A DNA stretch of 64,000 nucleotides from Coptis chinensis (GCA_015680905.1 CM027380.1:15270001-15334000), one strand, 5' to 3'. Shown: positions 11,532-23,039, counted from the first letter of the stretch. The notes: generated by a model not told the origin, from the letters alone. Program-made: numbers and translations.

Positions 11532-11980
11532 CACTACAAGAAAACAGGTTTTACGCCACGGTCCAAAACCGTGGGAAAAGGGCTTTTCCCACGGTTTTGG
11601 ACCGTCGGACGACCGTGGGCTTTTTATGCGTCGGGAATGGTCTGCCGACAGTCATGACCGTCGGTAAAGCCCACCAATAGCGACGGTCTTTGCGTCGGTC
11701 ATTGCCGTCGGTATTGCCACGGTTTTAAACCGTAGGAAAAGCCGTCGGGAAAGGTCAGTATTTCCCACGGTTTGAGTTCGTAGGTAAAGATTAGTTTTAC
11801 CGACGCTTGTAGTCCGTGGGGAAAGGTATTTCCTACGATCTTAGTGCGTGGGCTTTGGTGTTTGCGTAGTGAATTTTGGTTTTTGGCGGTTGTTATTTGA
11901 CCGTGGGTAAAGTGGACGACTGTGGGAAAAAGTTCTTTCGCGACGGCTATGGGCCGTGGCAGAGTTATTTATTTTTTTAA
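11532..11980. repeat. Left subterminal repeat array of the CACTA element
   Basis: About 430 bp of repeated short motifs in both orientations: ccacggt..aaccgtggg, ccgtcggt, cgtgggaaaa, tttaccgacg. Equivalent motifs are at 24600-24849. Such arrays bind the TnpA/TnpD-type proteins in En/Spm elements (family knowledge). Confidence 0.8.
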
Positions 11981-12228
11981 AAAAAAATATTGATATTTTA
12001 ATTTCTATTTCACCTGCAAATCCTGGCAATCAACAGAGACCTAGCAAATTAATTAAATATTGTAAGCTTTCGTCAATTATCTCGATTTCTCTTTCAACAT
12101 AGTAGGATCTACAACTTTTAGAGAACAAAATAAAACTGAAAATAATAAAAGGGACAAAGCTACAGCATGACAAAGTGGATTAAAAAACCAAATCACAAAC
12201 ACTGATGAACTCAAAGAAGAAAGAGCAT

Positions 12229-13262
12229 TCAGCCATTTAAAGCAGACTTATAGTGGTTCTCGTCGATTGTTGTGTAAATCACGCCTTCATTTTCCAGTAA
12301 TCCGATAGATTCCCTACACATACCAAAAGGGGCAAACGTTTGCTTAAATGCCTGTGTCAAATGATTGAATACCAAAATCAGAAATGCAAGGTGTCCTAAA
12401 CAAAAAACTGTATGTATTGTCTAGTCTTGGATAGTATCGATGAAGATGTTGAATTTTGACAGCTGAAGGACTAAAAACCATAAAGCTCGTGTGGTGTGTG
12501 TGTGGGGGGGGGATACCTGATTTTCTGTAATGGAACTTTAAGATGCTGGGCAAGTTCATTTATATGTACCCCCTCATCGCCAGCACTGAAATTAAGGCAA
12601 AGAGATGCAAACGGACCAAAATTCATTAGTAAGACACTTCGGAGAAATCTAGAAAAACACTACATATACAATCTGCACTATCAAGGACCATTCACACCAG
12701 GTGATTAGAAAGGAACCAGAGACATCTAGTGCACAACGATCATTATAATTGTCCGCAGGAAAAGAAAAATAAAAGGGGTTAGTTTTGTCGCCTAACTTAC
12801 AGGTTTGCAGAGAGCTGCAAATAATCAAACACCACCTTAGATGTCCCACTGATTCCGTCGCAGCTATAATGTTGCTCATAAACCTACAAATTGGAAAACA
12901 TTCCATTAAATACATTTGAAAAAGAAAAGGAAATTGGAAGGAAACGTAAGACCCAATTCGTGTCTTGCTTGATTTGGAACACCTTGATATGCTATTGACC
13001 CAGCTCCTTGATATCCCGTTGACAAGTTCCTGCTTGTGGCAGAATTGGTCGCATGGGGTTGAGTCTGTGCACTACCTTTCATCTGGTTTAAACGGAAACA
13101 CACCACATTAATAAAAAAAATGTAGATGTGAGGTGTCAAAAGCATACAAAATTATGTTAAAGATAGACATATTCATCGAGATAAGTGACAATTACCTGTA
13201 ATTTAGAGTTGTAGAGGTGCACATATATGCACTCAATGAAGTGGTAAAAAAGAATGTTCAGT
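12229..13262 (-). pseudogene. RPA2: Captured RPA32 (replication protein A 32-kDa subunit) C-terminal half, 5 exon-like blocks
   Basis: RPA32 is the middle subunit of the nuclear single-strand DNA-binding complex. Exon-like blocks on the minus strand, each next to GT/AG-type borders, are 13262-13196 (end of the OB fold, HFIECIYVHLYNSK), 13082-about 12947 (Q/S/T-rich linker), 12883-12801 (VVFDYLQLSANL), 12585-12517 (EGVHINELAQHLKVP, winged helix) and 12313-12229 (LLENEGVIYTTIDENHY, then stop). The last three join in one phase without a break up to the stop. The N-terminal half and most of the OB fold are absent, so it is a partial copy carried as cargo. It lies on the transposase strand, about 345 bp downstream of the NOP53-like piece. 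Linker exon borders are uncertain. Confidence 0.82.
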
Positions 13263-13607
13263 CTCAAGATTTTCCTTTAAACAAACTAGCAGCATATCGA
13301 TAGTAAGTCCCTCCCCCAATAGGATGCATCCTCCCTCGCATACAACACTGGAGTTCCCAAGTTGCGACTTAAGAGTGAGTGAATATATTTCAGATTTCCC
13401 TTAAAGCCCGTTGTAAAGATATAATCTTCCAACAATCTAAGTTTAGGCAAAATTGGAAAGAGGTTCTAAACATAGTTATAAAATACATCAAACTTAAATA
13501 TAATTAACATCTTGATGTACTTTATATCCCATAAAATCCCATCTCCAAATAAACTCTATAAAAACTATTAAGAGTAATACCTATATGTTCACATACAATA
13601 GGAGTGC

Positions 13608-14477
13608 TTAACATGTAGTTCCAGGTGGTTCAACTTCAACTGCCGGAATAAGGGATGGCTTGGACTTCTGTACAAAACTTCTCAATTAGTAAATAAACAA
13701 ACTTCCATCAGCATAGACAATACTCCACAGATTCTCAAAATCTCTTCAATATTTTAAAAATAGAGAAAACAATAGAGAAAGAAACACTACAACTAAAGTA
13801 CTAAACTGCCACCCAAGAGAAATAAAAATACACATTGCCCTTTGAGTAACATGTTTCAAAATAGTTTAAATTTTTCTGATCTCTTCACACACACACCCCG
13901 TGTGGCAGCGAGAGAGCAACTAAGCCATTAGAACTTGACAAAAATGATGACATCATACCTTTACGGCCTTGACATTTTCTTCATCTGCAAGAAAAAGAAT
14001 CTCACTCAGACCCTTGTAATCACAGAGTACCAAACATGCGAAAAACTAGGACCATGTATAAGATAAAATGAAAAAATTGGTTATTAAGATGATACCTTTA
14101 GTATCCCACAAGTCAACCATTCCAGATACTTGACCCTGTTGAATGTCAAAAGACAGAAATGGAATCAAGAAACGGCTGCTTTAGAACATAAATCAACAAC
14201 CTCCTCTAAGTAAATAATTACTCTCTTACCTTAGAAACATCTTTGGTTGTTTCAACAACCACTCTCCGTGCTTTCTTGGATTTCTTGAGGATTGAAGATG
14301 GGACACGTACAACAAATGGATTTTTCTGCAACGATCTATCGCAATGGAGAATCTTGTCCCTATTCTTGTCGATTTTTCTCTTCACCGAGAAATCTAGCGA
14401 GAAAATATTACATAAGATCTTTTATAGAACGCAGACTCACCTTGAGTGGCCTCTTTACGAGCAATGTTAGCTTTCAT
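13608..14477 (-). pseudogene. NOP53: Captured NOP53-like (ribosome biogenesis factor) fragment with introns; splices to a 108-codon open frame
   Basis: NOP53 (plant SMO4 family, nucleolar, 60S maturation) is recognised from SVKRKIDKNRDKILHCD, LQKNPFV, PSSILKKSKK, SGMVDLWD and KSKPSLIPAVEVEPPG. Exon-like blocks on the minus strand are 14477-14441, 14393-14230, 14135-14096, 13984-13959 and 13667-13608, with GT/AG borders. Phases fit exactly: 37+164+40+26+60 nt = 109 codons including the stop. The first block (ATG at 14477) does not look like NOP53, and after EPPG the frame runs into four foreign codons and a stop, so both ends are probably capture breakpoints. The rest of NOP53 is absent. Family identification is from memory; the splicing is an inference. 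Confidence 0.75.
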
Positions 14478-15561
14478 AAGATCTCAGAATCGCCGCTTCG
14501 CAGCCTCAATTCAATTTGCTCCAAAGGCAGAGTCGTTCTCGATTTGAAAGCATTTGTACTCCATCGATGATCTTTCCATCAAGAACCCCATACACATGTA
14601 TGGTTGTTAATATAGACATCCTCCTCATACTTACTTCTTGGAAGTCTGTCTCTCCTACCAAATACCATATATATGTGAGAACAGCTACATCTCAAAATCA
14701 TCAAAATTTAGAAAAAAACCGAAATACGATAAATATAAGAGTTGTTACAAATGATAGACCAGTCCTAAAACAGATTGAGGGGGGCATTAATCCATAAAAG
14801 GATTTAAAATCACTAAAATATCATAGAAAATTCCAACAGGATTAAATATATTACATAGAGGATTAAATAAAAATCGATTACCGAACCACGATTATGCTAA
14901 AGCATAGAGGATTACATAAAGATATCATTAGAAAATTCCAACAGGATTAAACATATTACATCCAACCAAATAATAACTACTAGCTTTACTAGACCAAAAA
15001 GTTGCATATCATAGACAAAGAAGTAAGCAGATTGCAGCAACTATTGATAGATCTTTAGTCATTAATTAGTTTGCTTACTCGTTCTCCATAAAAAGCTCTC
15101 CATATGTATTTCCACAGAAATTGGCAACAACTGAAGACTGATGTAATGGTCTCTTCTCAACCCATTACCAGCGACGCAACAACCGAAAGTCTGGCTATCT
15201 TGACCTTCATGCTCGATATCATCATCTGCTGTTACCGAAGCTGAACTGCTAAAACGAAGGCATTCTCGTAAAAGCCTCCTGGGCTAGCTCCGCATGGAAA
15301 AGTGACATTTTTCTCGATGAAGGAAGGGATCAGACTTCTTTGTGGTGTCGGCCAGTCGTCGGCAGTGTCCCCTTTCTCTCTGTGGAATTTCGCCATTGGT
15401 CTGAATTATAAGCACCGACCTGCTAGAAGCTAAGCGATGTAATGGTCACGAAGCCATTTGACGATTCCGTCCGGACATCTATAGGACCGAAAAAGGTCCG
15501 CTTGCATTCGAACAAAAGAAGACCCTACTTGCCGAATAAAACTCCGACAAACACCCAGCAG

Positions 15562-15703
15562 ACCAACCAAATTGCCACGGGAAAAAACAAGTTTCTTGAC
15601 CTATCCATTAAGTTTTTCCTTCCCATGATCTCGCCACCAGTTTGGGTTGTAAATGAGGTCTCTCCAAGAGCTCTCCACAGACTCTATCCTTCACCCCATT
15701 CAT
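15562..15703 (-). repeat. 142-bp duplicated exon-like block, copy 1
   Basis: Only about three mismatches to 16685-16826. The best minus-strand frame reads ESVESSWRDLIYNPNWW, then a K-rich stretch (KEKLNGQVKKLVFSRGN). The W..l..nP..WW pattern is reminiscent of the PDF motif of organellar single-strand DNA-binding (OSB) proteins, but the PDF core itself is not evident, so this is weak. Matching stops where the block meets GTTGGT, an intron-donor-like position. Confidence 0.55.
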
Positions 15704-16684
15704 GAAAAAAAAAAAGAATAGTACAAGTCTAAAAAGGGAGAGAAGGTCATGAACTATAAATACCTTTGCATTAGGGATCAGTAATATACTAAGAGGTACT
15801 CTCGAACAATCCTTAAGGAAGAAACTAGCAGCATTTAAAGACAACATTTGCAAAATTAGTACATTTTTTTTATATCGTGCAAAATCGGGACAACAATGAG
15901 AGAAAGGAAACAAAACAAAACGGAACAAAGAAAGATAACATGAATACATTTATGGAGAAAACGGAAATACAACTATTCAGGTCACATAAAACAAACTCAG
16001 AATCGTGATGGCATCCGTGAGAACTTTCTCGGACATTTCAAGCATTAAGGAAGCTTTTTCCAAGAGATTATTGACTATAGTATCACAAAAACCGAATAAA
16101 GGTACGGACACTTTCGGACAAAGATTACTGAAACAACAAAAGTAAACACAAAATTTAAGTGTCTATCATGGTAAAACATTATGGTACCGGAAGAAAGGTA
16201 TAATTAGCATTAATTAAGTTTTACCGATCGACATGTTGTGCAAAACTAAAAGCTGGCCTTTGAACTTTCTAACCCATTACCTTCCCGGTGAGCCAACCCA
16301 TTACAACCGCTTTCGGCTCGGTTTAAACAAAGAGATGAAGAGTTTGCAAAAACCTTCAGATTTATGAATGCCAACTGCAGCTACTCGATAGTGCATCCGT
16401 TTGCTCTGAATGCAGACTAACAGGTATTGCAAGAATTCTCTTTGGGCTCGCGATCGGCTTGAGTGGCGGACGGATTAGTGCGGGGGTATTCACTGCATGA
16501 ATTGAGATCACACAATATACGGCTTTAGCAATCGGTAATAGGTAGAAACAAACCCGAAACACTCTATGACCCCGTAGGATTGTAGCACATACCGGGTTCA
16601 TTTGCAAGCAGCAGGATTGATGAAGGAATGGTACATGCAAGGGATAATTTCACTTTCTCTACAAACTGGAAGTGGATGATCATC

Positions 16685-16826
16685 ACCAACCAAATTGCCA
16701 CGGGAAAAAACAAGTTTCTTGACCTGTCCATTAAGTTTTTCCTTCCCATGATCTCGCCACCAGTTTGGGTTGTAAATGAGGTCTCTCCAAGAGCTCTCCA
16801 CGGACTCTATCTTTCACCCCATTCAT
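16685..16826 (-). repeat. 142-bp duplicated exon-like block, copy 2
   Basis: Nearly identical to copy 1, about 1.1 kb away in the same orientation, while the surroundings differ. Here the block continues into GTGATGATC at one end and has a CAG|ATG acceptor-like border at the other. The similarity restricted to an exon-sized block suggests segmental duplication within the cargo or capture of two related exons. Confidence 0.55.
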
Positions 16827-17489
16827 CTGAAAAAAAAGAAAAAGCCGGCAACAATAAGCATCCGGTAATCCCCATCTTTGTTGTAATCCACCACCTCGAT
16901 GCCAACCAAACTTTTACTTAGTGAACTTGAAATTTTAAAAAGAGTGAGATGTAAATATTTCAAAGTAGAATAGCACATACCTAAGTTTCAACATTCCTTC
17001 AAGTCGCCACCCTTTTCCCTCCTCCTTTATTCGGGCTTGGGACCGACAATGCAAATAAATTTGCATTGGCGGAGTTAAAAGGGGGTTAGTACAATTGAGT
17101 AGAGTCCACCACCTGAATATCAAACACATAGACATACATACATATGCAAGTTCCACAATGAAAAAAATAAAACTAAATAGATGAATAAGATAAACTATTC
17201 CATCTAATAAATGAACCTTACATGTCTAATAAAAATGAACCTTACATGTCTAATAAAGTACTTAAGCTTACATGGAACTCAAAATGAAGCTTACTAGTTC
17301 AAGTTTGCTGCCTAACAACGAGGAGGGAGAAAATTGAGAAACGCTTTAGGCCATATAACATTTCCCTGCCCAATTTGTCCAAGGGTTTGAAAGTGGTTAT
17401 ATGGTTCCGGTATCTCACATGAGCTTTCGATAATCGCTTCAATGCAGACTAGGAAATTGCCCTCCCCTACGGTTCTTCTACCAATTTTA

Positions 17490-18600
17490 TGTCATGGATC
17501 AACATTTATCACCCTCCCAGATGCAACTTTTCTCAAAGGCCAATGAGCTCTAACATCCACTTCAACATCAATATAATTGCTTTCCTGAAAAAAAGCGATT
17601 GCAAGAAACATTACTAGTCGAAAGTATACATGTTTCATTAAGAACATAAAAAAATTAAATAGATTACATACATTGGAAACCGTGTTACGTGAAGAGAATC
17701 GAAGAAGAAGATGGTCCATTAGGGGTACTAGGCGTGATTGGTATCATCACGGGAGAGAATCTGCCTTTGTTTGAGTCACCGATCTACTTGCCCTTGAAAT
17801 TTGTTAGTCACTGATCAAGTTTATTTTCAAACAAGGCGGCTAAGTCCCAAGTCGCCTTCACTTGTTTTCGATTCCTCTTGACATAAGGAGGCGAGTTCTT
17901 CAATTTTGATTTGGAGCAACCCGATCCCATCAACCGCATCGACCTCTACTATCCTTGCCAAGAACCTATTTAATTGGAAAATTTTAATTTATGCTTATAA
18001 CTAATATTCTAGACTAATTTACCTTGAAAAAAAAAAACAATTAAATTTCAAACCTACGCCCGCGACATCACAAGTCGGTTCGATTGAGGATTGGAGGCAG
18101 AATGTTCACCAATCTTATCCTATTGATAGATAAACATACCAACTCCGGTTATCAATACCATAAATGTTTGCAAATCGAAAAATCACAAAAGGTACCATAT
18201 AAAGACTTACCACCAAATCTTGTCTTTATGAATTTTGTTTTTCCCATGGCTATGCATGCCTAGGTACAGTCACCACGGAAAATTTCTACATCGGCACACC
18301 TCTTTCCTTTGCAATCTCATGGCGAACAAGTTGTGCGGTGTCCTTCCCCGAAAGCAATTGGGTTCTGTTTGCTTCGCGATTAATTTTATTTTTCGTGACT
18401 TTTTTCCTACACGTCATTGATAAAATTCAAACCAAAGCATACAAAGAGAAATCACAATTTATCGGACAACATACTATCAAATAGGTAATGTAAAATGATT
18501 GGGTATGGTTTACAAACCTTAAAGTTGTCTGAATTACAAAGCTCATAAAAGCTCTCCAATCCTCCAAAGGAATGTCTTACGGGGATTCCATTGTTCTCAC
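17490..18600 (-). pseudogene. Transposase_24-like (TnpA-type) gene remnant of the CACTA element
   Basis: Plant CACTA elements usually carry a second gene besides TNP2. Here minus-strand exon-like blocks read IPLEDWRAFMSFCNSDNFK (ending at 18518 with an AAG|GT donor), then VTKNKINREANRTQLLSGKD with QLVRHEIAKERGVP (about 18400-18280). This matches the family pattern 'p-e-W..f...s..fk' followed by 'kNK.NR......G...ar..E.....G..p'. Downstream blocks at about 17990-17830 and 17590-17505 (SNYIDVEVDVRAHWPLRKV, then a stop) are probably later exons. The first block has a stop upstream and several frames compete, so the gene is disrupted or its exon borders are not resolved. It sits directly downstream of the TNP2-type gene. 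Confidence 0.5.
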
Positions 18601-18839
18601 TTCTTCTAGATCCTTACCATCAAGGTATGTCTTCTTTAAGTCATACTTGCGACTCCTCAAGCAGCCATTATCTTGTCTCGAACATAATCACCGGCAACCC
18701 CTCATCATCATCATCACCCTCAAATTGAAACATATTATTCAAACTATCAATTATGGTTTTATAAGGGAAGATATCATTCTCAAAGCACAACCTATGATCA
18801 TATCTGGAAAAGATTTATAGTAAATCGGGATCGGGGCTT

Positions 18840-19500
18840 AACAAGTGTAGCAATTTCACTAGACAAGTGATGTACACCCTTTTAGGGGAGCAAGGCTGCA
18901 AGGTGTCTTGAGTTAATCGAAGAACAATTTTCTCACCGGTTTCAACCTTTCGAAGCGGTATAGTGGGCCTCTAGTATTACCCGACCTTCGCCGTGAAGTG
19001 GCGGACATATACGATCATAAAATGGGTGGAAGTCGAGAAGCAAAATGTTATGTAGCCTAATGTCGAAAAAATGTTATGTAGCCTAATGTTATGTACCCCC
19101 TAGGGACTCACGAAGTGGAACTGAACCATGTGATGTGTTGCTAACCATTGTAAATTACGATATTAAAAAAATGCATTATCAAACAAATAATCACATGGGA
19201 CGTACACTAGACAATGCCACAATAGCTAATAATATTTTTCAAGAGGTCAAGTGTTTTATGCGGGCTACAAGTCAAGATGTTTAAAATTGAATAGATGTCC
19301 TTACAAAGTTAAAATAGACATGCAATACGTCAAACAAAAAACGATATGTAAAGGAAAAAGTTAAAAAAAAAAAACATACACTTATTTTAAGTTCCAATAT
19401 ATAGATACATACATTCACTTCTTTCTAAGTCTTTTTTCTTAGCCTAGGAACTTCAACAAAAGCCTCAACCATGTCTTCTTGGTCATTAAATATCACTTCG
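18840..19500. other. Spacer between the two CACTA genes
   Basis: AT-rich with no supported gene. The segment atgttatgtagcctaatgt is repeated in tandem at about 19048-19090. It probably holds the 3' end of the TNP2-type transcript. Confidence 0.4.
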
Positions 19501-19509
19501 TCTTCCATT

Positions 19510-20160
19510 CTAATTGGTTCTTGATTTACTAGCCCGAAAGGATTCATCCACAACTACATCTTCCGACACCAATCTTGTTGCATCTAGATCAGAGTATACC
19601 CTTCTTGGAACCTCAATCACCGCATGCCAATCAGGATTCACTGGGTCTTGAGAGTAAAAGACTTGTGATACGTGCTCAACAAGAATAAATGGCTCGTCAC
19701 TCCTTTGGGATGACCCATATATATTGGACAAATTGACCAACAACAACTTTGATTCATTATCGACCTTCACACCATGTTGGAGCTTAACCCAGTCACACTT
19801 GAATATAACTGGTTCATAGTCAATACTCCGGTACTCCAATTGAATGATTTTTCTAATAACACCATAGTATTCAGCAGACCCATCAATTGGATTCTTATCC
19901 TTAGCACTTTCGAAATAAAGGTAGTTGGGCACTTGGTAGAAACTCCATCTGTTACGATTTCGTTTAGTCATCTCGTAATCCTTGGTGACAAATAAAACCC
20001 ATTTCTGTGTACTTATCATAAGTTCGGCCTCTCGTGTTGGTCCCCTTGCTATTTGTATGAGCTCATCATCTTTCGGGTTTTGAGCGTCAAGTTGTCTCCT
20101 TAACCATGGCATGAACTTCGTCTTTTTTCGGTACTTTGTGCGCCTCGCCCTTCTCCCCAT
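19510..20160 (-). CDS. DUF4216-like C-terminal domain of the CACTA TNP2 transposase, intact 216-codon frame
   Basis: This open frame holds the domain that ends most plant TNP2-type transposase proteins. Visible are an 'IARGP' start, an aromatic-rich segment, YYGVIRKIIQLEY, then FKCDW, then a late QVFYSQDP...WHAVIEVPRR. These fall in the DUF4216 order (about residues 35-195). It is the only part of the transposase gene that is open throughout. It follows the DUF4218-like part on the same strand, separated by about 650 bp that is either intron or degraded linker. The annotated start is simply the first in-frame Met; the real protein would be a fusion beginning at 22978. The function of the domain is not known. 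Confidence 0.75.
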   Translation of the reverse strand: MGRRARRTKYRKKTKFMPWLRRQLDAQNPKDDELIQIARGPTREAELMISTQKWVLFVTKDYEMTKRNRNRWSFYQVPNYLYFESAKDKNPIDGSAEYYGVIRKIIQLEYRSIDYEPVIFKCDWVKLQHGVKVDNESKLLLVNLSNIYGSSQRSDEPFILVEHVSQVFYSQDPVNPDWHAVIEVPRRVYSDLDATRLVSEDVVVDESFRASKSRTN

Positions 20161-20399
20161 GGTCCTCCTACATGTTTCGAGGAAGCTATCATTACTCCCC
20201 TAAAAGTGAGCAAATTTCTCATGTAAAACACATACAATACAAAAATAAAATATGGAATTGAAAAGCACATCCACAATGTAACAACCACTAAAAAATCGTA
20301 CTTTTCCACATATCATACTTGGGGTGGCTTTTCAATATCCATTGTCGTGCTTGTTCCCACTCAACACCTTCTAGAAGATAACGCGTTTCGAGGACCAAG

Positions 20400-22978
20400 A
20401 GGACCAACCGTCTTCCTCACTAACACTAAGAATCGAACACGGAGGTATTGTTACCGTAGAACCCTCAAACATCCTCATCTAGTTTTTGAAGGATGCACCC
20501 CCTCCTTCATATCCTCCACGGTATGTCATTGTTTCCTCCTTCAAATATCTCTCGCAATGCAACCTCTTTGGGCGTGCTTTGTTAAGTGATGAGTCCTTGT
20601 AGGTTTTCATTAACCTTCGAGTGCTAAAATGAATTAGGAAGATTCTGTAAAATAAATTCTAACTATTTATAAAAATAAAAATTATTGTACCTTTCGAAAA
20701 CATACATCCACCGGTAGAACACGGGTCCCAAAACGGGCCTCATATGCCAAATGAATAGGCGGATGCATCATTATGACAAACAATGAAGGGGGCACATTTT
20801 CTCAAGCTCACATAAGGTTAAGTACCATACCCATCTCAAGTATAGTCAGCGACTCAACATCAATTCTCCTCGAGCATAGAGCACGGAAAAAGGTACAAAA
20901 ACTTAGTAGAACATTTCGAGCCTCTTTCCTATCTTTATACGCATGTTGGATTAATACCGGGAGCAAATGTTGCATTAAAATGTGATAATCATGAGATTTC
21001 ATCCCTTTCAGCTCCATAGACGATCCCTCATTGGCAATAATCCTCCAATTACTACTAAAACCAACCGGAACACGCATATTCCTTAAAGTAGTAAAAAACA
21101 ACTTCTTCTCCTCAGGTAACATTACACAAAACCCCACGTTTCTTCTTACGAGCATTTTCAGTCAACCAATACTTCTTTTTAATCCTTAAGAGCTCCAAGT
21201 CTTTGCGTGCATTAATGTCATCTTTGGTTTTTACTGTGTCCAACATCATAGAAAGAAGTATTTCGCATGCGTTCTTCTCAATGTGCATTACATCAAGGTT
21301 ATGAAAGATGGGAAGCTCCTCCACATAGTCTAGCTCCTTCAAAAATATTGATTGCTTGTAGAAACAAGAGTCACTGGTATCATATTCCTCCTCAGAATCA
21401 CCACCCTTCCCTTTCTTTCGTTTTCCCCATTTCACTTTAAGATGCTCGGTCAGCTCTTTAACCTTCTTACCAGACAATCTGTCTGGTGGTGCCCGATGTT
21501 CTTCTTTCTTGTTGAAAGTCGATTCTCTCACATCAAATCTGCTTGGATCCGATTGTTCTAGAAAATACCGTGTCAAGATAAACATTTTTCCTCCCATGAA
21601 CGAAGTCTCAAAGTGGAAGTATTAGGACCACAAAGGGGGCAAGCAAATCTCCCCTTAGTCCTACAACCAGAGATGTTTCCATATGCAGGGAGGTCATGAA
21701 TTGTCCACAATAACACCGCACGCATGGTGAACACATCTCCCTTATTAGCATCTTTAACTAACACTCCGGTATCCCACAAAGACCGCAACTCAGCAACCAA
21801 TGGCTGCAAGTAAACATCAATATCTTTTCGGGCTGTTTTGGACCCTCAATAAGCAATGCAAGCATAGTGAATTGCGGTTTCATACACACCAAGGGGAGGT
21901 TGTATGTGACACACATTACCGCCATGAACTATGCGAAGTGCTTTGCATTCCAAACGGATTGAACCCATCGATAGAAAGACCCAATCGAGCGTTCACGAGG
22001 CTCGACGGCGAAACTTGGGTATGTTTTATCAATATGTTTCCAAGATGAGGAGTTTGGGTGACCCAACTCACCACCCTTCAATCGGTTTGTAGAGTGCCAA
22101 CACATTGCTTTTGCTACCCAATCAACACTGTACATTCTCTTCAACCTATCTGCTATAGGAAAGTACCGCAATTGCTTTGCAGCTTGCCTAACACGTTTTT
22201 TTTTTTCTGTCTTGAATTGTTGCAAACTTGTATCTGAATGAGTTACAAGTAGGACATTGTTCCAGGAATTCGTTATCTCCCCAATACAAGATGCAGTCAT
22301 TCGGGCAAGCATCAATCTTCTGGTAATTCAGTCCCAAATCCTTAACAAACTTTTCTGCTCGATATGTATCTTTCGGGATCTTATTACCATGCGGTAGTAC
22401 AACTTTAAGTAACTGAAGCAACTCTGTGAAACCTATGTCAGACCACCCACGCTTGACCTTAATTCGGAATAGCTTAATTACAAACTTCAAGACAGTGAAG
22501 TCTTTACAGTCAGGGTATAAAGCACTTGTGGCCTCTTCAAAAATTTTATCCGACACCAATGGCTCTGCTTCATCATCATCGACTAGTCCCTCTTCAGCAC
22601 CACTTCCCAAACCCCCAAGAAATGTATCCAAGTCTTCACCACCAAATTCTTCTACCACAGTGGCAAATGCATCATTCATATTCTCAAACACATTAGAATT
22701 CATATTGGACTCTACATGTGCATCTTTGTTTTTTCACCATGAAAAATCCAACGTAAATATGTTGGATCAAACCTCCATTTATAAACATGAAATTTCACGG
22801 GTTTCGGTGTCAATGCCTTCCCCCCATTTCTACATATGCGACACGGGCACGGTATCAGTACCTTATTATGATGGTATTTTTTTGCAAACTCTAGAAACTC
22901 ATCAACACCCTTTAGAAAGCGTTCGTCATGGTGATCTAATTCAATCCAACTTCTATCGATTGGAGTAGAACCCTCCAT
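20400..22978 (-). pseudogene. CACTA TNP2 transposase, frameshifted (Transpos_assoc + TNP2 + DUF4218-like)
   Basis: It begins at ATG 22978 (MEGSTPIDRSWIELD). First comes a Transpos_assoc domain with CPCRICRN, to about 22735. TNP2 follows: FENMNDAF, then ACPNDCILYWG with QCPTC (zinc-binding pattern, about 22300), RYFPIADRLKRMY, WKHIDKTYPSFA, DIDVYLQPLVAELRSLW with LLWTIHDLPAYGN (about 21700), and HNLDVMHIEKNACE (about 21290). DUF4218-like HDYHILMQHLLPV is at 20990. The frame shifts at least five times: in the A run near 22735, the ten-A run near 22200, near 21990, between 21940 and 21800, and near 21600. It would cut and rejoin CACTA ends if intact. Several breaks lie in homopolymers or CCGG, so assembly error is possible. 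Confidence 0.85.
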
Positions 22979-23039
22979 GGTGTATCTAGGAATAAATAAA
23001 AGATACACACAACATTCAAAAATGTTAGACATAATAATA

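Larger units (their letters stand above)
14478..17480 (-). other. CACTA cargo region with unassigned exon-like blocks
   Basis: No full gene is recognised. Exon-like stretches on the minus strand are: (i) about 15310-15060, starting RRLLRECLRFSSSASV, which looks like a mitochondrial presequence, and open for about 60 codons; (ii) the twin 142-bp blocks at 15562-15703 and 16685-16826; (iii) about 16500-16362, an open frame with HAVNTPALIRPPLKPIASP ending in a stop. The spacers are AT-rich and intron-like. Together they suggest further captured host sequence, origin unknown. Confidence 0.5.

Noticed and set aside
22426..22968. 180-codon plus-strand frame
   Set aside because: Antisense shadow of the TNP2 transposase.
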